Below are positions 46,881-57,690 of a stretch of 64,000 nucleotides of DNA, piece by piece. The translations under genes were made by a program, and so were the position numbers. The DNA lies in assembly GCF_921293095.1 (NCBI RefSeq), contig NC_060259.1, positions 25,551,812 to 25,615,811 on the forward strand, read 5' to 3'. The notes below the pieces were generated by a model. That model made no database searches and was not told the DNA's origin. It was given only the letters and a program-made list of their open reading frames with translations. The stretch's first letter is position 1, and every line of letters starts with the position of its first letter. This DNA comes from Ischnura elegans. Its lineage: Eukaryota > Arthropoda > Insecta > Odonata > Coenagrionidae.

Positions 46881-49309
46881 GGATAATAATTATAATCATA
46901 GAATAGAATAATTTTCTCAGAGTCATTGATGTGCTTTCACAATCGTGTCCTTCGGAAGGTTGGCTGGGGGGACACGGGTGGAACTCATTGGTAGCCTCTT
47001 CCTCGTGGAGAGTTCTGGGCAGTTTCTTTACGAAACTAGCAGAGAGCTACTTAATGAAATGCTTGGTGTTCAGGTTCTGTTTTTTCTCAGCCTTGGCTGA
47101 ATTTCTTATTGAAAATAGCTCCACAGGTACGTTATTCGTCATTATGATCGATGTTAATTTCAAATAATTTATCTTATTATTACTTTTTGTGGGATTATTT
47201 ACTACCATATGATGACTTATTTCATAAGAAATGAAATTCAATCGAAATAAATATTATTTTACCTGCAATTAAGCCCCCAAAATGGAGTTTTAGAAATGTA
47301 GGCAAAAATGAGTTGTGTTGTGCAGGTGGTCTATACTCTAATTTTGTTGTTAATTCATAGACATTTTTTTAACCATAGATTTTGTCAAAAAAACTTCAAA
47401 TTTCATTCTCATAAACTACAAACATGTATCCACTCTTTGTTATTATCCATTATCCCATATTTTCATAACATTCGCCTTCATAGCCGTTTGGTTCTGAAAT
47501 CAGCCTGATTTTTCGCAAAATTTTAAACTTTAGAGCTCGGGCGGCAGTGGTTAATATTATCCGATTTTAAAAATATTTTGTGTGCGAGATCCTTATATCA
47601 TTTCGCAACTTTCCCGCACAGGGCAATTTTGATCAGAAAAAAAAACCTTTTTTCGGCCCACCCTACTGCACATATACCCATCGTAACATTCAGGGTAGAA
47701 CATGAAAAAATAAATAAATAACTAAATAGATAGAACATGAATAATGATAAATCATTTACTCCAGTAAATATGGCATTCGATTTCAAGCAGACCTGAGGTA
47801 AATATTATAAAACATTAACACTAGAAGGACGGCAGGGGTCATTTGACCCATTTTCAGAATTCAAATTTATTTTTCTCTTATTAAAATATTTTTTTAAATT
47901 TTGAAACTCTTTGACTTTGTTCATTGTGGTCAATATTTTGATAAATTAGTGAAAATTCAACAATAATGTTTTGTTTTAAATTTTTATGACGTGTTATACC
48001 TAGAAGGACGGCTAGGGGTCATTTGACCCACAACTGGTTTTCGCGCTATTTTCTTGCCCGTGGGCACTTTAGTGTCATGTATATCATATAATGAGCAAGA
48101 GGCTAGTGTGGTAGATGATTTGCTTCAATTTTAACCTGGAAGTACCCGGTTCAATGCCAGTTTGGTCCCAAGGGCTCATATCTATATTCGAAAACCTAGG
48201 CATAGCGACTTGTTGTGCTCAATCTTTCGATATTTTTCGGGCAGCAAAGGGAAATAAAACCTTTTCAATCCTTGATTTGCGTAAATTCATGTAATTATGA
48301 TATTTTAATTTTGTTTTATTTATTTGTCAATGGTTATTGTATTACCCACACCGGAAAATCGTCACGTATATCCCAATAATTGTTTTCCGTCGTCCAAGAT
48401 TCAGAGCTCTTAGAGACATTATTTTCAATATCGACTCATCAGGTTTACGAATAACTTTAATTTTTCTGGCCTGACGGCACTGTCACTTGACCTAGCCCCT
48501 TTGCCGTGTGTCCAGCATTAGTGCCGCCTGACCCCGAAGGGGTTTGGGCGGGTCGACTGCACGCTGCATCCTGGGGAAAAATCCTGTCTCATTTTGAGAG
48601 AGCGGAGGAATTGGGTGGACTGTAAAATTCTACTGTAAATCCTACCCTTGGAATCCGCACGTAGGTCGGAGAAGAAGCATTACTGCAAGTTCCTGGAAGA
48701 TACGAATCAGGACACGGTTGGCGGTTGAGTCCCTGTCTTTCGAACGGCAATTAGCGTTACTTCTGAAAACTTTGTCCTTTTGTATGAATATCTAATGCTC
48801 TCCAGCTCTTTATACCACCAATGCAACTAGAGAAGATTCTACCATAATGCGCTTTCGTGTGTAGATATTTTTTTGCATGCATATCAGTAGCGAGTTAAGG
48901 AAGAAAGAAAGAAGTCGAGAAATGTATCAAGAGAAGTGAATCGTCGCGATTCAAATAGCTGTAGGGAATATTGAAGATCAGTCTGGAAGTGATTCGTAAA
49001 CCAGTTCAAGGACATTTTGACCAATCCATCAACGTCTGCGTGTGATGGAAGCGACGAAGTCCAAGATAGTGAATCCGATGACGACTTTGGCGTGATAGCA
49101 AATGCACAGCTCTATCCAACAAAATGCAGCTGTCCTTTTCTGAGGTAAATTCCAAATAAACCAGACAAATTTGGAGTACTGGGTTTTGACAGATGTGAAA
49201 TGAAAATACAGCCTAAATGAATTTCCATATTGTTGCAAAGATGATGATTGGCCATCAAATCAAGCGTTGGGGAAATAAATAGTTACTAAAGTGACCGTAA
49301 AATACAAGA

Positions 49310-49741
49310 ATTCAGGAATAAATGTAACTTGTAACAATTATTTTCCATCCATCCACCTAGCAGGAAGTCATAAAAAAATGGAAAACTTCTCTTGCATGGA
49401 CGATCTGAAAAAAACATGCGTGACGCACAAATATCCATGACCCCTAAAATAGCCATGTATTCCATTCAACGCGAGTGTTCAAAAATACCTTAGGCCATAC
49501 TCTTACGTAGAATGAGGCAAATTGGAACAATAATGTACTTTCACTCAGAAGTATGATCTCAGACGACACTATTTCCGAAACGAATAAAAGAATACCAGAG
49601 ACCGTCCTATTTCATAATAAAAACAAAGCGGGAGTAGATATGATGGATAGCATGTATCAATTTATTTACACGTCTCCAAATCCAACAGCCATATCTCCAC
49701 AGGCACAAAAAAGAAAAAGGTGCCAAATACCGTCAAATTGA
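49310..49741 (+). pseudogene. piggyBac transposase (DDE_Tnp_1_7) remnant
   Basis: Plus-strand frames give GINVTCNNYFPSIHLAGS (about 49315-49368) and, in the open frame at 49553-49741, ETVLFHNKNKAGVDMMDSMY. In piggyBac these align with 'TCDNFFTS-PLA' and 'NKTKGGVD-LDQM', each carrying one catalytic aspartate. Here the first is Asn (TCNN) while the second (GVD) is kept. Stops separate the two pieces. The N-terminal acidic region near 48950-49080 is also shredded. An inactivated gene. Confidence 0.7.
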
Positions 49742-49784
49742 ATCATTGCACCAATTTCCTTTCCATTTTCCAAATTCCTTTTCA

Positions 49785-49866
49785 TGTGCAAATGGCTGGT
49801 GTCCTAACAGCCCCTGCCTCACGCTTTTAAGCAGCTTGCGGGTTAGTGTGTAAACTTAGATGTAGA
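49785..49866 (+). mobile_element. L2-like LINE 3' tail, third copy
   Basis: Matches the tails at 6725-6805 and 7345-7425 ('ggctggtgtcctaaca', 'cagcttgcggg', terminal GATGTAGATG). It sits inside the piggyBac-like element with no LINE coding sequence upstream. Confidence 0.6.
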
Positions 49867-50385
49867 TGAATAAATCGTCCAATGACCGCATTCAGCACAA
49901 AAAAATATATTGTGGAAACAGCGCTGAAAAAATAGTCTGTCTGAGATTTACAACAAAGTAATAAGTTTAAAAAAACTTAATGCAAATTTTGTAAACCCAG
50001 TACCCCTATTGTTTAAACATGTAACACAACTTTTGTATTGAATGTATTTTCATTATTTGATTTGCAATCGACTACTACACACGGTTTAATTCATGATTCT
50101 TTAAAATAATTGTTATTAACTTTTGACGATGGAAATAATATTTAATAATGTTAAATAGTGTTTTTTATGAACTGATTCAACAATTAATACGATTCAACTG
50201 AATATTGGTTGAAAATTAGGCGTTTTATTCCAAAATACATTTTAGGGGTCAAATGACCCCTAGCCGTCCTTCTAGGTAGCGCGAAACTCCCGTCCTCCTA
50301 GTGTTAATTATGAATAGTTTAAATCTCAATGACGAACAAATAAATGCATACTTAACAAGTTAGAAAATCAGTAAATACATTCCAA

Positions 50386-51047
50386 TAGGGTAGTTTCCTT
50401 CATCGAAGAAAACGAAAGGCATTGATTGTGATTCGTTACCCACCATTAGTGCATTCATAATACACAAATTATTTGGTTTTTGAAATACCCGTTTAGACGA
50501 ATGGCAAGGGCCAAATTTTATCCTCATTTGAAAAAAGGCCAGATTGGCGCCCATGCGATGCCACTCCACTTGACGTCACAGGGACCTAGTTTCTACACGA
50601 GAGGATAGGAGTTATACATCGTCTGAGGTTACCAATGTATGCAAGAGGCACAGAGCTCAGGGAAACATGTCTTAATAATAACCTATTAAAACTGGCTAAG
50701 GTCGGAAAGTTTTCTTCGTTTGATAAGGTATTAATAAACCTTTTTTAAGCCAAGCGCTACAAGCATGGTACTCAGCTAGCCGCTAGCATCCTGCGTCGTA
50801 TCAGCGCTCAGAGCCTCTCCAAGGTCACCTCACAAGGCGGGAGGGGGAACCAGAAATGCGTCACACGGACTTTTTTCCCATCATTCCTACTTACGCGTCG
50901 AATTTTTGCGAGCTTGAAAATTTTCACTTTTCATTTAATCGCGAAAAATAGATATCGTCATTTAAAAATCTAAAAGCGTGAAATACGTACTCCAGGAGTA
51001 ATAATCTTTCGATTTAGGCAATAAAAAAATAATAGGAAACCACCCTA
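50386..51047 (-). mobile_element. MITE family with TAGGGTRGTTTCC ends, copy B
   Basis: The reverse complement aligns along its length to 15910-16547 inside the secreted-protein intron. Ends are TAGGGTAGTTTCC and GGAAACCACCCTA. 662 bp; no conserved coding frame. Confidence 0.75.
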
Positions 51048-51263
51048 TAGCATGAACATGAGTTTAAAAAAATACAAATAGCATTGAAACTGCGATATAT
51101 TATGTATTACACATTATGCAAGAGTTTGCAGGTGTTTTTTTTAGCACCATCACTTATTGCTATCAAATTCACATCTATACAAACTAAAACGATTTATAAA
51201 TGGTAACAACAGGAATAGGCAGACACATAACAATGAAAAACAATACAAAAGCACAAAACGAGA

Positions 51264-52104
51264 TCATACATTTTCGAGGGTTTTGATGAATTGGAGAAAT
51301 CTTTGCTTGAAAGAAGACCGAGACATAGAGTCTTTTACATTTTTTGGAATGCTGTTCCACAGACGTGCTCCAACAACAGAAAATGATTTTTCATAGGTGG
51401 TGGTTCTGTGTCGGGGGATGATGAGAAAATCAGGAGCCATTCTAGTCAAGATTTGAGATTTTTTATCTCTGACCAAAAAAAATAGCTTTAGGTAGCTTGG
51501 CTGATCAGTATTGAAAAGAGAGAAGAGGTATATACCAAGCAGGTACTTTCTTTTGGCTTTTGCTTTCAGCCAACCAAGACGGTTGAAGTAGGGGGAAATG
51601 TGATCATCCTTTTTTATATTAAAGATACCTAACGCACATATTTAATGAGCGTTGAATCTTAGCATTGTTCTCTTCAGTTAGATCCTGATAGACCAAACAG
51701 CAATAATCGATATGAGGGAATATTAGAGAGGACACTAACTGCTTCCGAGTGTGGGGTGGCAGAAGGTCTTTTTGGATTTTAAGCTGGTAGAGGATCACGT
51801 TAACCCTATTGCACACGGATTGCACGTGATTTTGCCACGACAAGTTACACATCAACGTGACACCCAAATTTTTAACACAATTTGAATACTGTATTTCGGT
51901 GTCACCAACTGTTATCTTCGGTATAGCGTTTACATTCAAATCTCTGAGTAGATTTGAGGTACCAAGTATAATTGATTTGGTTTTGTTACAGTTTAGAACA
52001 AAGTTGTTACCAACAGCCCATGAGCTGATGGCTGTAATATCTTGATTTACTTTCTCAATTGCATCATTCAACTCATTCTTATGACAATGGTAGTAGATCT
52101 GCAC
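51264..52104 (-). pseudogene. LINE ORF2 C-terminal region
   Basis: 51619-52104 encodes the post-catalytic palm and thumb: AIEKVNQDITAISSW, NCNKTKSIILG, VKNLGVTL, LIFPHIDYCCLVY. 51264-51476 carries the terminal motif FSVVGARLWNSIPKNVKDS, typical of L2/CR1/RTE-like ORF2 ends. A frameshift near 51640 separates the two. Its first residues (QIYYHC) are what normally follows the catalytic YADD box, which is missing. Confidence 0.75.
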
Positions 52105-53465
52105 CAGTAGTGGAACCAGTTTAGTGTTGAGCAGGAAAAATTAAGGTTTTTCATTTTTTGGAGAAGTTGGGCATGATTCACAAGACCGAAAGCATATGTA
52201 AAGTCAAATAGAACAAGAATAGTGATCATTTTTTGATCAATTGCATGACGGATGTCGTCCGTGACTTTTAGTAGCGCTGACTGCGTGGAGAAATTTTTCC
52301 GAAAACCAGATTGGTAAGGGTCAAATAAGTTATTCCGGTTTAGGTAATCAGTGACCTGCTTGGAGACAATTCTTTCAAGGCATTTAGAGAGGGCACACAG
52401 ATTAGAGATTGGGCGGTAATCTTGAGGAGTGACAGGATTTTTTACCTTTTTAATTGGTGTGACGAGAGTTGATTTCCATACCTCCGGAAATTCAGATGAC
52501 ATTAAGGAGAAGTTAAAAATATCAAGAATATGAGGGAAAATTGCTGTTAAAGAGGACTTTATAAATTTAGCTGAAATGCCATCAATGCCAACAGAATTGG
52601 TAGCAGATATGGAAAATGTTGTTCGTAGAGCTTCAGGCGTGACGTATTGGAAATAGAAATTATTTTCTTTATATGGTACAAGTGGTACTACATCAAGGAT
52701 ATTAAATGTATTTAAGGCAGTGTTTACCTCAGAGGTAGCAGTTTGCGCAAAATATTTGTTTAGTTCGTTTATTGAGAATTTATGTGTAGGTTCGTTTTTA
52801 GGTCTGTGCACAAGGCCAAGGTTTCTAAGTTCTTTCCAAATCTGGTTTGGCTGAGTCAAGTTAGATAATGTGGCTGCGTAGTGTTTTCTCTTGGCTACTG
52901 TGACAAAGCGTTTTACCTCATTGCGTAATCTAATAAACTCAGCGTAGGCAGTTGAGCTTCTTGTACGAATAAAGATCCTACGTGATTTATCTCTTTCCTT
53001 CATTTTTTGTCTAAGGTCATTTGTTATCCATGGGGATGAGAATCGTCGAGGTTTACAAGACCGCCAAGGGGCATGACGATTTAAACAGTCCAAGAAGTTA
53101 GAATTAAAGCATTCCAATTTGGAATCAACAGAGGTAAACTCTGGAAAGTGTTGCCATTCGCTAGAGATCAAGTCTTCCCGAAATCGGACTACATCAAATT
53201 TTTTTAGATCGCGGTAAACAATTTTAGGCGGAAGCGGACAAGGTGTATTGAATTTGTAAGAAAATGCAACTTTGTCGTGAGCGGAGAGAAAGGGGACCGG
53301 GGATTGTGAAAAAGATGAGACTTTGCATGCGGAATCAACGATGCAGAGATCCAAAAGAATATGAATATACTCAGTATGATGGGTTGGTTGCGTAGAAACA
53401 AGATGAAGATTATAACTATACATGAAATTCTTCAAAAAAGAGGAAGAGTAGCTATCTCGTAACAT
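52068..53465 (-). pseudogene. LINE ORF2 reverse-transcriptase domain, internally deleted
   Basis: A 465-codon frame covering the endonuclease-RT linker and the RT fingers and early palm. Visible motifs: WKSTLVTPIKK, DYRPISNL, KCLERIVSKQ, FDPYQSGFRKNFSTQSALL and LFDFTYAFGLVNH. In active relatives that last motif is usually D-F-x-K-A-F-D: the first Asp is present but the second is Gly. The frame then stops making sense after LNFSCSTLNWF. The following segment up to and including YADD is missing. Translation starts at an internal Met; the frame is continuous with the endonuclease apart from one stop. Confidence 0.82.
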
Positions 53466-53549
53466 ATCAGCATTAAAATCGCCAACAAGTACGATATTTT
53501 TATAATTAGGACTAAATGTAGTGTAAATATGTTCAATATCAGTAAGATA

Positions 53550-53948
53550 TCAGACTTTTGGTGGTCTATAAACAATGATTATTAGAAGTTTGGAGAAATT
53601 TAAACCATAAACTTCGAGAACGATGAACTCCGGGCGTCCTTCGTAAGTGGGAGAGGAAGTCGCCACCACAGATGAATAGAGACGATGGTGAATGTAAGCT
53701 CCGACGCCACCGCCACCTTTTCCAGTCCGATCATGTCTGAGTAAGCGGTAGTCAGCGAGTTCCACCATGTTGTCAGGGATGCTAGGTTTAAGCCAAGTTT
53801 CAGTCATACAGATAACATCATAGGAGCTCAGCGCAAAATGGTCTTTAAATTCGTCAAAATGAGGTAGTAGTGACTGACAGTTCACAAGGGATAAATGAAG
53901 AGATTGAGCAGACGAAGCTTTCACAAGTTTAGGAGCACTTGTCCCCAT
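53550..53948 (-). pseudogene. LINE ORF2 endonuclease (APE-like) N-terminal part
   Basis: 132 residues with LHLSLVNCQSLLPHFDEF, YDVICMTETWLKPSIPD and YRLLRHDRTGKGGGGVGAY, the N-terminal motifs of apurinic/apyrimidinic-type LINE endonucleases (Asn and Glu of the active site visible in VNCQS and TETWL). A TGA at about 53547-53549 ends it; in the same frame the next codons lead to VLVGDFNADMLRD, the GDFN motif with catalytic Asp and Asn. One nonsense mutation therefore separates this from the RT frame. Confidence 0.82.
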
Positions 53949-54000
53949 ATCACCGTTGAAATTATCGGCTTCGTTGCCAACCTCATATCATAAGGTCTCG

Positions 54001-54470
54001 AGGTCGGCTTCACAGCGTATAGTGATACGCCGTCCACCGTCCTCTTTCCTAACAAAGTGTCTATTCTATGAAAGTCTATTCTATGAAAGTATGGCTACTG
54101 CTTAGCCTTAAAAAATACCGGAATTTTAGATACTGAAAGTAATTAAACAAAACTATTTAAAGAAATGATGCATATTTAAAAATAACATTTGTCATGAAAG
54201 AACAGACACTGACGATTCAAATAAATTTATTATTTAATAAATCAAAATTGACAGGTAATTATGAACTGTCTCAGCTTACTTACCACCATTAAACAAATCC
54301 AATTCAATGGAATAAAAGGCGTAATAAAATTCTAGTCCCTGCTTTTTTATAATTAATTTCCAACTAAATGTTTTACTATCGTAACAAATATAGCCATAAC
54401 CTTTTACTTATCACAGTTATGTACTCATTCATACAAATATCATTCATACATAGCCCTGATGTAGTAGTTT
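54001..54470. other. Spacer between the LINE and the BEL element
   Basis: Contains a perfect tandem pair 'tctattctatgaaag' at about 54060-54090; otherwise AT-rich sequence without recognised features. Confidence 0.4.
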
Positions 54471-54475
54471 AAATA

Positions 54476-54868
54476 TGTTCGCGCAATCCGGCCCGAAGGT
54501 GGCACAGAAGAAGTGCGCGCGGGGACGTGTGCCCCGGGTTATGATGAAATGAAAGGCGAGGACACCTTCAATCGAATTTGGTTTATTCGCGTGCAACTTG
54601 CGGGGAAGCGCACGCCGAAAACTCTACGTCCACACGCTCCCAGAATTTGTGAAACACTGACAAACACCCACGCCGTCGGCGAGGGCGTCGATGTTGGGGT
54701 GTGAGGGTTACTGACCCTAAGTAACGGCACTCCCTCACTCCAAAAGGGTGTGAGTCGAGTCCCCTTGGCGGAGACCAAGAGAAAGGGGCCGAAAGGGACT
54801 TCGCTGGGCCTTGGAAAATCCCATGGGCGATGACACTCGCCGCAGGGGAGGGGGGGAAATACCCAACA
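54476..54868 (-). repeat. 3' LTR of the BEL/Pao element (393 bp)
   Basis: In element orientation it begins TGTTGGGTATTTCC and ends GCGCGAACA, adjacent to the AAATA duplication (TATTT in this reading). GAATAAACC near 54590 could be the polyadenylation signal. 54754-54868 matches the 5' LTR; 54478-54753 has no counterpart there. The outer end includes a primer-site-like CCTTCGGGCCGGAT (54486-54499). Confidence 0.78.
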
Positions 54869-55232
54869 TTCCGCCCGCCTTGAAAAGCTGTGATTTTCAA
54901 TAAAGAGCGTGGAGCGTGTGGGGGAGTGCAAAACAAACAAATACGTACATCATATACACATACATGGAAGAAACACATGAAGAGGCAACTGCCAAACATA
55001 GTGAGAGCCTTTTGAAATGAAATCTCTGTGTCCGTGATGAAGGCTCACTTTCATTGCATGTGGCATGTTCCACATAAATACAAGTAATGAAAAAAAGAAA
55101 CTGAAATATCACCCGATATTTACACAAACAACACTTGATGAAATCACTGACACTCTCACTAATAAATTTGCCTTGCTGCATGCTGGGTGCCTCTCTGGTC
55201 CACTTGGGTCTAACCTGGAGGCTGGACAGGAA
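54869..55232 (-). pseudogene. BEL integrase C-terminus and 3' region
   Basis: On the minus strand, FLSSLQVRPKWTREAPS (about 55180-55230) continues the integrase interrupted at 58895, matching the 'YL-LQ-RPKW' motif that follows the catalytic core in BEL integrases. After about 25 residues the similarity is lost, so the rest of the C-terminal domain is deleted or unrecognisable before the LTR. Confidence 0.7.
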
Positions 55233-55576
55233 GGGGAGACTGGGGCACAGTGGGACAATTGATTTATTTAAACAATTTACTCGGTCAAAGGGCAAATGCA
55301 TTAAAATTAAGGAAGTCATATCACGAGGAATAATGCACAAAAATCTTATTTCCTAATCTTATGTAGCTTCGTGTAAATGTTATAAAATATGTTTTTTGCT
55401 ATAATTTTCGTAACTTTCATGTTATGAATATTTATGCAATTCTCTTAATTATAGCAAGTTTCATAAGGAATGGCATGGTGAATACATTATTTAGAGACTT
55501 AGTAATATTTTTCTAAACATATTTTTCGAAAGTAACATGTTTAAAATTTTTGCTGACAAATACAAGACTTCAGGAC

Positions 55577-55690
55577 ATGCGGGGCACAGTGGGACAGCTG
55601 AAATTGGGGCACAGTGGGACAACTTGGATTGGGGCACAGTGGGACAACTCCGATTGGGGCACAGTGGGACAACTCGGATTGGGGCACAGT
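55577..55690 (+). repeat. Subterminal direct repeats of the pogo-like element
   Basis: Five copies of GGGGCACAGTGGGACA (the last truncated after GGGGCACAGT) separated by short linkers such as ACTCGGATT. The same core is in the terminal repeats, so these are probably additional transposase-binding sites. They create repetitive frames such as 'LGHSGTT' that are not genes. Confidence 0.85.
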
Positions 55691-56399
55691 TTGATGCCGA
55701 ATTACAGCCCAGGAGCTTCATACTATCAATATCCGTTACCTAAACGCACTCAAATTTCATTTCATGCTTACTTTATAATGTTTTGGCTCCATATTGATGC
55801 TTTAGGATTTGAAGCAGTACATTTCAGTTAGTGAATGTGAGGACAAAACTAAAGAATGGCAACAGCAATGAACATGAGAAAAGTAATGCCGAAGTAAATA
55901 ATTAGTGTGAACCCCGATCGTATGCGACAATTTTTCTACATTTCCTGAATCCCACATCTGTTACATAGATGTGCTCTTTGTAAGGAACAGTTCAGTCTTG
56001 GCCAGAAGCGAGGTTGAGGCAGTGAGAAGAGAGAGTCTCATAAACATTAGTTGCTGCCACATTCCTCCTTTCTACAAGCCTGCTCTGGGAACATTCAGTG
56101 ATTTGCGTGAAAGGAAGAAAAACAGGCAATAAAACTTGATTTTTAAAGAGAATTGAGGCAAGATTGTTTATTACGTATTATCTATTAAAATCAAATTTTT
56201 TATAATTTGAATTTTTAGATTCATAGCTTATAAAATAAATTACCACCATAGTAAACTGTGACTTAAAACTGCAGCACGACAGCACCACAGACTGTCTCCT
56301 CTGCGCACGAAAAAATTAGTATATGAGTTAGCTCAGAGAAATAGAAAGAAATACCCGCCATCTTGCGATCAGAAAGACATCGCTGATGTTAGTTTATTT

Positions 56400-57240
56400 T
56401 ACTTTTTTTGAAGCGGAATCCTTCGATTAGCCTTCGAAAACCAGAAGCAACCTCACTGGCCAGAGACGTGGGCTTCTATAGGACGGTTGTGAGTGCATTT
56501 TTTCCGATCTATCAGCTCTTTATGTCAACATGTATTTTCTGCTGGAGGTGTAATCATGATGAAAGTGGTTCCACTACCGTTCAACTCCAGGAAAAGTGAT
56601 AGCCCTCTAAGGTGAAAACAAGTAGGTGAAGTTACCTCCTCTGAAAGAGGCTCCTCGATGTCATTGTGCTATATTATAAAGGTTCAGGTTAATACAATTC
56701 CTCCATTTCTTGTGTTGTCTAGAGTGAAATTCCTCCAAAAAATACTGTTGAAGTGTCCCATAGGATCAGTAGGTGCCGCATGTCCTTCTGAATGGATGGC
56801 TATCAATTTATTTTTACTGGTTTTAAAATATTTCATCGATCACGCAAATATTTTAAAGAAAACCCTGCATTGCTAGTTTTACATAACCACGAATCATATA
56901 TTTCTGCCGATACTATTGAGTTAGTAAAAATGAATGGATGGTACTTTTTACTTTGTCACCTCACTGCAATCAATTAGATAACTGTTTGTTTGGCCTTTTG
57001 AAAAAATATTGAAATGACCGCAAATGGCCTATAAACCACCCAGGAGAGAGAATAACAATTTGCAACTTGGTTGAATACAGCACATAAAAAAGCATTTACA
57101 TCTAGTAATACATATTATTTTTACTTTCGGTTCAACCAGGATATGCCCTGTTAACCCAAGTATTTTTAATGACAAAGACCTTGCCCAAGAAACTGTCAAA
57201 GATCAGTTTGTTGGACCTTTAGAATTTCACTTAGAAACAG
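56400..57240 (+). pseudogene. pogo/Tigger-type transposase remnant
   Basis: Three frames carry recognisable pieces. 56408-56599: KRNPSISLRKPEATSLARDV, then NHDESGSTTVQ, corresponding to the 'NVDETG' box with the first catalytic Asp. 56792-56977: ENPALLVLHNHESYISADTI, the 'MDNH-SH' box in which the second Asp has become His. About 56985-57060: LFGLLKKY and NHPGERITI, then a 'FNQDMPC' end at about 57130. Frameshifts and stops separate them. The N-terminal helix-turn-helix half was not recognised in 55.8-56.4 kb. Dead transposase; family assignment from these motifs is firm. Confidence 0.78.
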
Positions 57241-57690
57241 AGTAAAATCTCGAAAGCCCAGGACAACCCGGGTTGAAACTTCGTTTTAGAGAGCATAGTT
57301 TTCCCCCCAGAGGAATAACGTCCAAAATCTAGCAGGCTAATATCTAAACATGCTAGACAAAAGAAAAGATAGGAGATACCTACGGACACACCAGTTAAAA
57401 AGAGACTGGAAAATATCATCAATAATAAATAAAATAATATTATCAAAGGAAAGAGAGAAAAAACAGCCTGGTCATAAGAAAATGTTGAAAAATGAGCGAT
57501 AAAATGTCAAGAAAATTTAAGATTTTCACATTAAAGAACTAAAAAAAAGATTGGTAATGGAAGATATAGCTACAGTTTCAGAATAAAGTGACTAAATTTA
57601 CCACCAAGGACAGTTGGCAGAATTTCAGCCATTAGCGTAATTAAATGTTGATGAAAAACATTGCATGCAGTTTATAATTACATGACTTAA

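Larger units (their letters stand above)
45357..47665 (+). mobile_element. Long-TIR DNA transposon, 2.3 kb, superfamily unassigned
   Basis: The termini TAGGGTGGGCCG and CGGCCCACCCTA extend into inverted repeats of about 370 bp (45357-45730 against 47282-47665) that are nearly identical. It is flanked by ATGCACAT and CTGCACAT, an 8-bp duplication with one mismatch. The unique centre carries a decayed reading frame and one nested foldback. An 8-bp duplication occurs in the hAT and P superfamilies, but neither signature is recognisable. Confidence 0.82.
47819..50303 (+). mobile_element. piggyBac-like element with TTAA target sites
   Basis: It starts CACTAGAAGGACGGC and ends CGTCCTCCTAGTG. TTAA lies immediately outside each end (47815-47818, 50304-50307), the piggyBac signature. 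A subterminal motif (TAGAAGGACGGCNAGGGGTCA) occurs at about 47821 and 48000 and inverted near 50245-50275. The interior carries piggyBac transposase remnants and a LINE tail at 49785-49866. Confidence 0.82.
51136..54000 (-). mobile_element. L2/CR1-like non-LTR retrotransposon
   Basis: A minus-strand element with endonuclease, reverse transcriptase and C-terminal segments in order, ending near an A run (51136-51143, T run on the plus strand). The 5' limit is near 54000, so ORF1 is absent or was never present. Order, motifs and the lack of RNase H suit the L2/CR1 group. Inactive. Confidence 0.75.

Noticed and set aside
54539-54999. Two overlapping minus-strand frames of 133 and 138 codons
   Set aside because: They lie in the GC-rich BEL LTR and its flank and have no conserved protein content.
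55537-55831. Repetitive frames encoding HSGT/LGHSG repeats
   Set aside because: They are translations of the transposon's subterminal DNA repeats on either strand, not a repeat protein.
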